Assembly (NCBI GenBank): GCA_004352715.1
Contig: SCFE01000002.1
Location: 4,129,735-4,193,734 of the forward strand
DNA: 64,000 nucleotides
DNA from: Hofstenia miamia
Taxonomy: Eukaryota > Xenacoelomorpha > Acoela
Reading direction: 5' to 3'
In this document: positions 35,801 through 44,124 of the stretch, one piece after another
Layout of the letters: each line of letters starts with the position of its first letter
Numbering within the stretch: the stretch's first letter is position 1
Notes under the pieces: model-generated
Told to the model about the DNA's origin: nothing
The model's database searches: none
What the model saw: the letters and a program-made list of their open reading frames with translations, nothing else
Program-made: the position numbers and the translations under genes

Positions 35801-38646
35801 TTTAATGCTTGGTTAAAATACATGTAGACTGCAAATTTTATTAAATTTTAACAGAACTTCTTTTGGTAATGTAGTGACGGGAACTCGATTTACTCTGTAT
35901 TATGATTAGAGCTCTTTCTGCTAAAAGTCCACTTTTGTAATATCGCTTTGAAACATTTGTGAAGTTATGGACGTTTTGAATTAATGTGTATTTAAACAGA
36001 ACATGTGTTATATGAAAGTATCGTGAAAAAATCCAAATTATGAGTATTTATTGTATTTATCAGCCACATAAATATCGCATGCATTCATTGGCTTCTTGAT
36101 TTACTCAATAGTCTGACATGCGTTAATCTTTAGAATAACTACGCCTCCCGTTCTGCTCGCTGATTTCGAATATCCCAGTCTTTCGTCGTCATCCTCAGTA
36201 TGTGGAGAAATCCCTCGACCTCCTCTTCCAACTGTTTTAGGACAAGATGTTTTGCAAGACCCTCATCTTGCATGTCTAGTTGATTCCAAGCGCAAAATTG
36301 AAAATTTGGAAACTGAAGCGCAGGTTTGAAGTCTGGTTATAAGAACATTTAATTATATTTAATATTTGAGTATAGCTGACTACTCTTGTAAGGGCGGATT
36401 TAGGGGGGTGGACAGGGAGGCTAGCCAACTCCCCTCCAGGGGTGCACTCAGGCCTACCCCTACCTCACGTTTGCCTTTTTAGAGTTATGCTACACTGTGC
36501 TTTTATTAGAATCAGCATTTTTAACTTAATAACATTACAATCCATTATCGGTCACTGCGAGTCAGAGCAAGCATTGTCAGGTCGTCGACGAATTTACAAT
36601 TGGTTGTGCACAAACATGGGAGCAAACTGACTATCTGAACATGTGTTGTAGCAATGAACTACGACGATATCGAGATTTCTCTAGCTGAGGTGCTTAAACG
36701 TTTCCTAGCCACTCCATCCGCGAAGAATGCAGGCTCATGCTACATGAGCGGACCCGACCCGATGTCGCCCTCTATAGTATCAAATGTGTTAGGCAATTGT
36801 GACATCGTGTATGAGGTTTTTGCGTTTTTTGGACGCTGGCCACCCCATAAATATTGACCTAGATCCGCTCCTGTCTTGAAATGTCTCAAGCCGTTAGAAG
36901 ATTCTGATAGATCACTGAAGAGATGAGTTTGAATAGAAACTTTGGATCTGACAATTTTTCATTCGATTTCAAAGCGAATGCTATTATTTTTTACAGAATT
37001 TTTATAGTCTTAACGAAAACGACATTTTTCATAGTAAAACTACAAGAACAATCGTTTTTCGAACATGAAGAATTTGATTTGTGTCACTTCAAAAAACAAT
37101 AGACTATCTTATGTTAACGAAATTTCTAAATTTCTATATTCAGTACTTAATCGTTTAAAAGGTAATCGTGAATTTTATATTTGAACATCCACTTTTGTCA
37201 TCAAATTCTCCAGCATTTCCATCATCAATGCGAAGCTGTTTAAATGCTGTTATAATTCGTTACTTAGATCCACAAATGTGACTAAATAGGAGAGAGATTT
37301 GATTAATGACAGAAATGGAATATAATTTCATGTTCATCACTAAAGAAGAATAATAACTCTAAATTTGTAAATCAAATTTATAAATATATGGAAGTGATGT
37401 TAAAGTTAGCTTCTAGTTCAAGAAGATTATAATAGGTTCAATAGTAAATTCTAGAGTTTAATTTTAATCATGGTCGAATGAACCTGAGAATGGTTTTCGT
37501 GGCAACTGGTATATTTGGTTGCAGTTTTTGTTGATTTATTAACTCCTTTTATTAAATGTTTGCAAAAAATTCAATTTAGCATTTGGAGCATCGCTACAAC
37601 GACTATTCAATGCGTTTATCACAGATAGCGCGGGATTCATATCAGCCAGTACATGAGTCGAAGCCTGAGCCGGTTGAAGAGCTTCCAAAACAAGTGAAAT
37701 TCGATTCCTTCAAACCCTTTAATATTGAAAGAATGCCTGCTGGTGGGGATGCTGATGGTCTGTGTTTTATTCAATTAGAAAGTACAATCTGTAGAAATTC
37801 GCTGCTAAAAGAAACAAACTTTTCCTATATTTTATATAAATATTTTAATATATATATTGAACAGTAATATGTTAACGATTCTGGTAGACATTTCAAATCA
37901 AATGTGTGTAGCGGTAAATTGCATGAAAAGTTTGAATTTCTTTAAAAAAAATATGGAGAATATATATATATATATATAATGAAACACTAGTATTCTAGAG
38001 AAATGTCATTAGTGACGAGTTGCTTAAAAATATTTTCAGGGATTTGCAATAACAAGATATCGATATTTGCTTTTGAAAAACATTGTTCATTTTGCCATTT
38101 GTAATGTTTAAATGGTATTGGCTATAAGTTTTTTGTAGTAATTAGTTGGTTTTTTAGATTATCACAGAATAATCTCGAAATTACATCATTCAGAATTGGA
38201 AGAAGTGCCAACAATTGACAGTGTTCTTAATCAGTATGATGACAACTATAATATTTCTCTAGAATTTGCTAACCTCCCGAGAGTGAATCTTCCCTCATCT
38301 TCAAAGCTTAATGAATCGGTTTTGTCATCTGAAGCGTCTTCAATTCATCATCCACCCTTTACGCCGCCTCCCCTTGAAGGAGACTATCAGAAGGAGTCTT
38401 TTGAACCTCCAGCAAAGTATTCATCAGATGAGTTCATGAATTCATTAGATTCCACTCCACGTAAAATCTATGAAGAACCCCCTGCAGATTTCAATGAAAA
38501 TATTGATGACCATATTTCAAGTCTCTCCGGTCATTCGAACCATAATGTACCTGAAGAACCTTTTGATAATAAAATCAATTCTAGTAATGCATTTGTAAAG
38601 GAATTGTACGAAGATGGTCAATGGCGTGAAATTGCTTCGGAATCCG
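15022..38646 (+). CDS. OFD1: OFD1 centriole and centriolar satellite protein, 13 exons recovered (incomplete)
   Basis: Exons: 15,022-15,093; 23,394-23,579; 24,173-24,241; 29,689-29,914; 29,998-30,195; 30,456-30,575; 30,764-30,929; 32,556-32,620; 34,331-34,412; 34,722-34,909; 36,134-36,323; 37,580-37,757; 38,158-38,646. All have GT-AG borders and agreeing phases except one break between exons 3 and 4, where at least one exon (ending in phase 1) is missing. About 743 codons are seen; the vertebrate protein has about 1,010. OFD1 caps the distal centriole and works in centriolar satellites and cilium assembly. Evidence is the LisH block, then a long coiled coil matching vertebrate OFD1 exon by exon. 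The conserved C-terminal coiled coil was not found after 38,646. Introns carry many transposon insertions. Confidence 0.9.
15484..19150 (-). mobile_element. LINE-A in OFD1 intron 1: ORF1 end, endonuclease, reverse transcriptase
   Basis: Minus strand, 5' to 3'. ORF1 C-terminus (19,150-18,830) ends in a PSLSPAE...KR...G segment typical of RRM-type ORF1 proteins. An intact 258-codon endonuclease (18,825-18,049) has CFAETWLT, GGVLIAIRES, VVGNFNLPFADW and SDHFSIKF (EEP-family active-site blocks). The linker is 18,019-17,669, and the reverse transcriptase starts at about 17,653 with KAFDRVPH, SGVPQ and a YADD box. Frameshifts separate the pieces. The 16,055-16,631 part is repeated by a contig overlap. 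A (TTG)n run at about 15,485-15,500 may be the tail. Jockey/CR1-like; inserted antisense to OFD1. Confidence 0.85.
16055..17205. repeat. Direct duplication across a single N (unmerged contig overlap)
   Basis: 16,055-16,631 and 16,633-17,205 carry the same about 575-bp part of LINE-A, separated only by one N at 16,632. The visible protein difference is one Tyr/Asp. A contig end and the next contig start overlap and were laid end to end. Confidence 0.9.
18997..20646. repeat. Direct duplication of 692 bp flanked by single Ns
   Basis: 18,997-19,688 recurs as 19,955-20,646, a piece bounded by single Ns at 19,954 and 20,647. One Ile/Val difference is visible. It includes the ORF1 end of LINE-A and the start of the plus-strand LINE frame, so those should be counted once. 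Confidence 0.9.
19180..19893 (+). pseudogene. LINE C-terminal part (reverse transcriptase thumb and beyond)
   Basis: A 205-codon frame (19,276-19,893) reads KSFVMYLGLIIESTITWERH, then IASIVLYACEVWVPGLEKRL and a tail ending in a stop. This is the standard region after LINE motif C (KYLG...H, then SxxLYxxxxW). The rest of the reverse transcriptase is absent. A different LINE from LINE-A, on the opposite strand, followed by AATAAA at about 19,946. Confidence 0.75.
20690..20722. repeat. (TA)n microsatellite
   Basis: Pure TA run. Neighbouring frames with Ile-Tyr repeats are translations of it and not genes. Confidence 0.95.
20730..21430 (-). pseudogene. Degraded LINE reverse transcriptase fragment
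   Basis: On the minus strand NHLEFHPTNSKCILFSS at about 21,290 resembles the LINE segment after motif C (NxLxlNxxKsxxmxF), and the following frames continue with stops. No motif A or B is seen. Low-quality relic. Confidence 0.4.
21435..23393. other. OFD1 intron 1, 3' part; no exon seen
   Basis: AT-rich. A (TA)n run lies at about 22,855-22,912. The 83-codon frame at 21,964 shows no recognisable motif. Confidence 0.5.
23394..24241 (+). CDS. OFD1: OFD1 exons 2-3 with LisH motif
   Basis: Exon 2 (23,394-23,579, residues 25-86) holds the LisH dimerisation motif. YDYSLSVFIPESG is nearly identical to vertebrate YEYSLSVFFPESG. Exon 3 (24,173-24,241) reads LFDLKDLLNLLNIHPSSKLY, matching [20 protein letters not shown]. 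Borders are TTTAG/GCT and AAG/GTTTGT for exon 2, and TTTTTAG/CTA and CTG/GTATGC for exon 3. Both are in phase 0. Confidence 0.92.
24994..25206 (-). CDS. Unrecognised 70-codon frame in OFD1 intron 3
   Basis: Starts with ATG and contains ADFCRLSDGDGLFAECFERI, followed by a charged tail ending in a stop. Its composition is more protein-like than its surroundings. I do not recognise it. It lies antisense inside an OFD1 intron and could be a retained exon, a retrocopy or chance. Confidence 0.25.
   Translation of the reverse strand: MSKTDFARIKPINYFKLVNHKTEILADFCRLSDGDGLFAECFERIRITCLRDRRFDSESPPKADMSILNH
25661..26057 (-). mobile_element. LINE-F 3' end with octamer tail (copy 1)
   Basis: Matches 27,331-27,780 with an internal deletion of about 45 bp relative to it. 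Its 3' end, read on the minus strand, carries a tail of TTAATGTC-type units. It is cut at its inner side by the single N at 26,058. Confidence 0.7.
26059..26815 (+). pseudogene. LINE-G C-terminal part and 3' tail
   Basis: Starts at the single N with KDLGLIITPNLSWSTHY, the post-palm block, followed by an in-frame stop and a 138-codon frame (26,239-26,655) with HRCFNWILPG and a conserved C-terminal layout. It ends with (ATT)n at about 26,800. Closest in style to CR1/RTE-like LINE ends. Confidence 0.7.
27331..28380 (-). mobile_element. LINE-F C-terminal part with octamer tail (copy 2) and contig overlap
   Basis: The minus frame from about 28,357 reads FKILGITFQQNFKF, then LIVSKLRYGLVIYG and a Cys/His/Arg-rich C-terminus. 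The 3' tail at 27,331-27,355 is a tandem of an 8-bp unit (plus strand TAAGACAT), a hallmark of CR1-clade 3' ends. 27,576-27,861 and 27,863-28,147 are the same segment with about 3% mismatches across one N, so part of it is counted twice. Confidence 0.75.
28504..29270. mobile_element. Non-autonomous piggyBac-type element (MITE), TTAA target sites
   Basis: TTAA flanks both ends (28,500-28,503 and 29,271-29,274). The left end reads CCCTATTCCAGTTG; the right end, reverse complemented, reads ACATATTCCAGTTG. Next to each end lies a G-run/C-run hairpin (GGGGGGCAATTTTGCCCCCC on the left). No transposase frame is seen inside. TTAA duplication and a CCC start are known piggyBac features. Located in OFD1 intron 3. 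Confidence 0.75.
29689..30929 (+). CDS. OFD1: OFD1 exons 4-7, coiled-coil core
   Basis: Exons 29,689-29,914, 29,998-30,195, 30,456-30,575 and 30,764-30,929 encode a highly charged, Glu/Arg/Gln-rich heptad region. Landmarks shared with vertebrate OFD1: WRDTELVQMKLE (FKDTEIAKIKME), YDQRQHILSEIESFRQRE (YAQRQLLLKDMDLLRGRE), EERYEHKF (EETYDRKL) and KNEVNDEYTDRVHTLE (LELKDDYIIRTNRLIE). Introns here are short (83-260 bp), unlike the rest of the gene. Confidence 0.93.
30930..32555. other. OFD1 intron 7; no gene seen
   Basis: AT-rich, no protein-like frame and no clear element boundary. Confidence 0.5.
32556..34909 (+). CDS. OFD1: OFD1 exons 8-10
   Basis: Exon 8 (32,556-32,620, NENLLLNKQVESLK), exon 9 (34,331-34,412, SVEELRRYISGTRNQSFADP) and exon 10 (34,722-34,909, SSRFHAQSQELRHLNGEINA, then a Pro-rich PSPKPTPR). 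Phases 2/0/2 fit the neighbours. Similarity to vertebrate OFD1 is weaker here. The assignment rests on order, strand, splice phase and coiled-coil character. Confidence 0.8.
32862..32895. repeat. (TA)n microsatellite
   Basis: Pure TA run in OFD1 intron 8. Confidence 0.95.
33313..34075. mobile_element. MITE with about 30-bp inverted ends
   Basis: TAGGGGAAGGTGAGGTTAAA at the left faces, on the other strand, TAGGGAAGGTGGGGAAAACG at the right. Internal GGGGCAAAACGGG-like words repeat the theme. No transposase. Lies in OFD1 intron 8. Confidence 0.55.
34153..34315. mobile_element. Short MITE, about 160 bp
   Basis: Left CCCCGTTTACATGATAAG and right, reverse complemented, CTCCGTTTACACGATAGG. Both ends abut TTAA-like bases (TTAAAGC and GCTTAA). 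In OFD1 intron 8, 16 bp before exon 9. Confidence 0.65.
35034..35481. mobile_element. hAT-like MITE
   Basis: CAGGGTTGGAATAAAGGCC at the left and CAGAGTTGGAAATGGGC (reverse complement) at the right. CAG-starting ends are usual for hAT. The 8-bp target-site duplication is not clear. Confidence 0.5.
36134..38646 (+). CDS. OFD1: OFD1 exons 11-13
   Basis: Exon 11 (36,134-36,323) ends with DSKRKIENLETEAQ and exon 12 (37,580-37,757) starts HLEHRYNDYSMRLSQIA. Across the junction this parallels the vertebrate stretch [21 protein letters not shown]. Exon 13 (38,158-38,646) is a 163-codon acidic, Pro/Ser-rich low-conservation segment with a donor at 38,647. The reading frame requires at least one more exon downstream. 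Confidence 0.85.
36392..36873 (+). mobile_element. Internally deleted hAT element with transposase C-terminus
   Basis: Ends GGGCGGATTTAGG and GGAGCGGATCTAGG (reverse complement), flanked by similar octamers TCTTGTAA and TCTTGAAA. Inside, 36,540-36,700 encodes CESEQALSGRRRIYNWLCTN followed by MGAN, the hAT dimerisation region (usual form CESERSFSxLRRIKxWLRxTM), and then NYDDIEISLAEVLKRF. A stop after MGAN breaks it. Most of the transposase is missing. In OFD1 intron 11. Confidence 0.7.
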
Positions 38647-40389
38647 GTAATTATTTTGCATAAATTATGTGTTTGTATGTGTGTCCGTTTTTTATAAAAA
38701 AATTCAATTCTCGAGTCAATCTAGGTGGTTTTCATCTTTGCTCAATTTTGCATTTTAATTGAAATTTTAGAAGTGCATTTTTGAGGATTTTTTAATTAAG
38801 AATTTTTTTTGGAAGCCACAAGGAAGTTGAAAGATTTAAAATTTTAGAAAAAAGTTGATATCATTGATTGTTGTATTCGGAAACAATTTAATTTAGTTAT
38901 TACTGGCACTAGGGCCCGGCGGTATACCGACACCAAAACCGATACTGCGGTATTTTGACAATAGCGAAAAATACCGATACCGCGGTATCTTGCCTAAAAA
39001 ATTGATCGGTATTTTATTTAAAAGTACGAGTATTGTATGCAACCCCTCGATTCAATATTTGCACTATGAAAACCTTAAATATTTCTGTACGAAGTTTAGA
39101 AGTTAGTTCATTGGACAACTCAGAAAACTTCTTAGAAAGAAAGGTCTATTAATCATGCAGTTAAAATTATATGGCTGATAAGCTCACAAAATTTTATCAA
39201 AAATACTGTCACAAAAAACGAGCTTTTCAAATAGATTTTTTCTTAAAAACATGAGATTTTATAATGTGCTCGTTCGGTGCATTTATTTCTTTGTAACGCC
39301 ATATTCATGATTATGAAATTAAAATCTTTTCAATTATGGTGAAGATCGAAAGATCCATTGCAGTTTTAATAAACTGGTGATATGTAACATTTCTGAAAGG
39401 TTCCACGTGCTTCTTGCGTTTTGATGTTAAGCATGCTTTTATGGTGTAGTTAAAAATTCCATTCTTGGTCATACCCTAATTTTCAATAAAATTCATGCAC
39501 ATTTGTAATTACTGGGTCTACCATAAGTCAATAAATTCAAAATTTAGAAATCAATTCTCTTTTACATAGTAAGTCCAAAAAAATTGCGCATAATTGATAT
39601 AACCATGGCATACTACGACTGCAACAAATGATATGTTATTTTTGTCTTAAGTTTTAACTTATTAGTGATGAAATAAAAACTTAAAAAATGTAGACCCAAG
39701 TAATTTCAAATTTCAAAATATGGAAAATGGGTTTTTAAGTAAATAATGCCAATTTTATAAGGTGAAAGTTTGCTTTTTTCAGGCAAAGATAACAACCTAG
39801 TAATTACCGTAAATCCTTCTGTATAAGCCGCCACCATGTAGATGCTGCACACCAAACTTTGAAGGTTGTTTTCAAGTTAAAATTATGCTGAGTGTATAAG
39901 CGCATCTGACATACCACAATAATTTTGTCATCCCCACATTCGTTATCAATTCATTTAACAAACATAATTTTACCGCAATTATCAAATCAGCAGTTGGGCA
40001 TTCTAAAATAAACCGTAACCCCGAACTTAATGAGAAGTTAAGAGATATAATTTCTAGACTGGAGGATTTACGGTGTTTCTTACTAATGCAACTATTATTC
40101 ATTTTAGTTGTTTTAGATTGCAAGTGTGTCAGCCACTATTATTTTGATATTAATGTTTTGTATATATATATNNNNNNNNNNNNNNNNNNNNNNNNNNNNN
40201 NNNNNNNNNNNNNNNNNNNNNNNNNNNNNNNNNNNTATATATATATATAGTCATACCGATACCGCGGTATTTTGAGTGATACCGAAATTTTTTTTGCAAT
40301 AGTATTTGAGGTGTTGGTAAAATGAGTTGCTAAAAAAATTTCTTCATTGAATGATCATGTTGCTATAAATACACCAAGTTTGCTTGATT
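38647..40389. other. Downstream of OFD1 exon 13; no further exon found; GCGGTAT repeats
   Basis: ACCGATACCGCGGTAT-like palindromic words occur at 38,930-39,000 and again at 40,250-40,275, suggesting the remains of a transposon. A (TA)n run at 40,161-40,250 contains a 64-N gap (40,172-40,235). The 83-codon minus frame at 39,872-40,123 has no recognisable motif. Confidence 0.45.
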
Positions 40390-42724
40390 AGGGTGGTTTG
40401 AAAAAAAAATTTTGGAATTTCAATATAGGGGAGATTCAAAAACCTGGAAAACCCTCCAAAAATAGCATTTTCACATATTTTTTTTGGTAGGCCCCTAAAC
40501 TCAGCCACCTACTCCCCCTCCCCCCTAAAGGTCGCGCGAGGTCAAATTTCACAAAAATGGTTATAAATCACTCATTTCTTATAATAGAAAGGTGATGTTG
40601 GTGTCAAAAGATGCAGAATACACAAGTTATATCTATCCTAAAAGGAACTTTTTCTCTAAATTCAACAATTTTTGAGATATTTCAAAAAATGTGCTTTTTG
40701 CTGTATTTTTCAAGATCAAATGTTGTAATGATTACTAATTGGTGCCTAACGACAAAACTGTGCTTCCTCACAATCATATAGCACATCAAAATGAAAATAA
40801 TGCAAAAGTAAACCAAACAATCTACACACTATGGCATAATATCGTTTCACAGCATAACTGGTAACACAGCACTAAAGTGTAGCACAAAGGTACTTATTGA
40901 AATTACATTGTTTCCTTTAACTTACTCAAGTTTCAAAATCATTCACATATATTATATGATGGAACGTAATCTTGCTTGCTATTTAATCTTTTGATTAATC
41001 TTCTTGATTTCATCTTTTGTCTTATTAGTCCATCTCTTCGTTTAAATGTGCTAACTGCAGAAGATGCTTTCCTTACAACTTTTATGTGACGTTCCACTGC
41101 CTGATTGTGGCAAAGATGTTGAAGGTGAAATGGTGTTATTCGGATCCTGTCTAGTTCTTTATCACTCATATGTTTAATTGCAGGGAGTTCATTTATTGCT
41201 GTTGAATTCATGTTGACCATTTTGTAGTACACTTTTGCCTTGTGGTTGAGTTTGGGCCTCCGAAAAGAACGTATTTTGATGCGAGTTTGTTTTGAACTTG
41301 TACTTTCGTCTTCGTTGACATCACTCTGATAGCCACCTTAAAATTCATCAGAGGGTATAAGAGAGAGTGTTCTTCTAATTGTTCTCCACTTCGAATTGAA
41401 AAAACCTTACTGATGGCCATGCACCGGAATTGATAGTCTTCATCATGCAACATTGACAAAAGATTGTTTTAAGGATTGGCAAAAAAAGAATTTCGTTCTA
41501 GTGTTTTTTTAATGCTTGATTTTTGGTTGCTCCATCTGTAAATTTGAGGATTCGATTGTAAGATAGCATGGTAGTTTGTGGCGCCTTCTGCTATATAATT
41601 GTGAAGTTATATCTGAAACCTAGAAGGAAAATACACTTGAATGCAAAACTCTGCCAATGTTGCAAGATTTCTTGATGGTTTTGCCTCAGCCGCATATAAT
41701 CTTAAAATACGGCAAGCCAATGTCAACCCTCGTGCATGATACAAAGGTCTAACTTCTAAAAGTTTCATGTCATCATCAACATCGCCCGAGCTTGTGCACC
41801 AACAAAGACGATAAGCATAAAACTGATTTGTGCTTAAATCATCAAGGACTTTGTTGGGCATACTTGGGAAGTTCCTAAGCAACAAGAAAAGCTGCATCAC
41901 CAGTATGCCCGTTCGTTTCATTTAAAAGTCTTTCAATGACATCTGATTTTGTAGGTAGTTAACTTCTGGCAGTACATCTTTTGGTAAAAATGCAAGGTCA
42001 ATGTCAACTGAAGCTGTTGCACTTTTTCTGGTTAACATATTTCAGTTTCACAAATGCAATATTATCTTCAAAGACTTGTACTGTAACTATAGAATGGTGA
42101 AAAGAGCTAAGGAATTGAATAAGAATTCGTTGAGTACTGACTGTCCAAAGATATATAGTAGAAAGATATAATGTATAGAACAGAAATACAGAGCAGAAAG
42201 CCATAATATATATACCAGAAACTTATCTAAATATAGTGGATGCACTATTTTTAGACGGCTGTCAGACTAGAATAATATCAGAAATCCCTCCAAGAATAGA
42301 GAATGCAATATTTTCTATAGTATAATGATAAAACTCACTATAGAGGTAAGCGAAACTGTTATAAAACAGCTATTCCTTTTCTAGCAAAAATTCGAAAAAG
42401 TATCTGAATGATGAAAACACATTTTTTGATTTTCTTGAAAACGCCTAAGTTTAGAGAAAAAATTCTTTTTAGGATAGATATAAACTTGTGTATTCGGCAT
42501 CTTTTGACACCAATATAACCTTTCTATTATGAGAAATAAGTGAGTTACATCCATTTTGTGAAATTTGACCTTGTGGGACCTTTTTTTTGAGGGGGTGGTG
42601 GAGGGGTAGGTGGCTGAGTTTAGGGACCTACCAAAAAAATATGTGAAAATGCTATTTTTTGGAGGGTTTTCCAAGTTTTTAGATCCCCCCCCATGATTGA
42701 AATTTCAAAAAAAAATTCCACTTC
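40390..42724. mobile_element. 2.3-kb DNA element with about 310-bp terminal inverted repeats
   Basis: 40,390-40,696 and 42,412-42,724 are inverted copies with moderate divergence. Shared words include GGAAAACCCTCCAAAAA, CTAAACTCAGCCACCTACT/C and TTTTGACACCAA. They enclose a broken minus-strand gene (40,939-41,921). Terminal base and target site could not be fixed. No match to a superfamily that I can name. Confidence 0.75.
40939..41921 (-). pseudogene. Broken gene of an uncharacterised invertebrate protein family, inside the TIR element
   Basis: Minus strand, three frames in order. 41,921-41,607 contains DLSTNQFYAY, then PLYHARGLTLACRILRLYAA and a FCIQVYFPSRFQI stretch. 41,459-41,208 is weakly conserved. 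41,232-40,939 contains HNQAVERHIKVVRKAS and RRDGLIRQKMKSRR. From memory, this motif order (HxRWLTxANRILRLY, then CHTQAVERxVKLVTEAS and RDGFI) marks a protein family seen as uncharacterised in many arthropods and cnidarians. Frameshifts and stops break the frame here, and the N-terminal part is missing. A transposase role is an inference from its position between the repeats. Confidence 0.6.
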
Positions 42725-44124
42725 ATGTGGTTTTACTTGTTAAAAGTTATATGAAAGTGTAATACTTTTTCAAAACGTAGGTTTCTTTCTGTATATGAAA
42801 TATTTTGCAACATTTGATGCACATACAAGCATAAGGAGAATTAAATTTTACTTAAGAATATAATTAGCAACACGACAAAATATAAATTTCACAAAAAAGA
42901 TAATGCAAACAAAAGTTCATTTGTGTACACTGACTTATTGAAGGTATGTATAATTTTGTTCAAGCCTTGTCTTTCGATTTGATGGGAGGCGAAATTACAC
43001 GCAGAATATGTTCAGTAGGAACACAGCAGAAATAATCCATAGCCAATAAAAATATAGGGAGCGCACGTGTACTCCCATAAACTTGATGCTGAGGTCACCT
43101 TCTTCAAATATGTCACGCCATATAACTTGAATCTTATGTTCATGCCACGTAATCACCAACTTTAAAGAAGCTGTAACAGGGTTTCAAAGAGTTTATGTAT
43201 CATCAGTGAGGATTCATTATTGAATGCAATCGAATTTAATGACTGTAGTTCAAAGTGGTGGAAATTGTGTTCCATGATCAGTGAGGCCTTGTACATACCT
43301 TCCAGTGAGATATTGTTGAATCATTTCAAGCTCATTTCTTTCAATTTCAAAATGTTATACCAATTATTTGCTCTTTGCAAAAATTTACTAGTGCATTAAA
43401 ATAGATAATTTGATTTGGTAACGTCTTTGGACGCTTGCTCTGGTTGCAAGTCGTTTTATAGTTTCTCCAATTCCATAGCCAGGGATTTACCATGACTGAT
43501 GGCAAAAAGCTCCAAGAACAATCAATTCCAAAATCAGTTTTATGATAGCAAAGGTTACACAGGTGTTTTAATATTTGTGTTGAGCTGCACACCCATCCGA
43601 AACGTATTCAATATTCTTTATCTTTTCATTCGATTCAGGATGTGCAAAAGTTAGAATTTCTTGAAAAAATTTACAACACTTTGCACGATCCAAAGCCCAA
43701 AGCATGCCTGCAAATTAGGCCGTGAAGCTTTCAATTTTGGCACACCGCGAAACAGATTATGTGCCGGCACAGTATCTCATTTGCACTGACACCTTCTGAA
43801 TTACTTTATTGAGAATTCTGCTTCTTTATTTTAATTAATGGTAATACTATTTTCTATTTTATATACTATTTTACAAATTCTGTGTTGTGGCATGTTTGGA
43901 TTTATCCAAAGCATTGCCTCAATAAACTATGATATCCTGCGCAGGACTACCTTGTGAAGTACGCCAATCCTAGAGCGTTAGGGAATTTAAAAGAAAATTA
44001 AAGTACTATCTGTTCGTCAATCAGTTCGATGAAATGAATTTTCTGTAAATGTATATTATTGATTTTGTAATTGCGCATTAGAGTTCCCCATGGGAAATGT
44101 CTGCGCTTTATAAGAATTCACATA
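42725..44124. other. Mostly unassigned; LINE end at 43,975-44,048
   Basis: The 81-codon minus frame at 43,347-43,592 is not recognised. At 43,975-44,048 the plus strand reads REFKRKLKYYLFVNQFDEMN and a stop, the usual last residues of a LINE ORF2 (FKxxLKxYL), so a LINE 3' end of about 200 bp probably lies at 43,900-44,120. Confidence 0.4.

Noticed and set aside
43347-43592. N-terminal part of the gene in the 40.4-42.7 kb element
   Set aside because: It lies outside the right inverted repeat and I could not match it to the family's N-terminal blocks.
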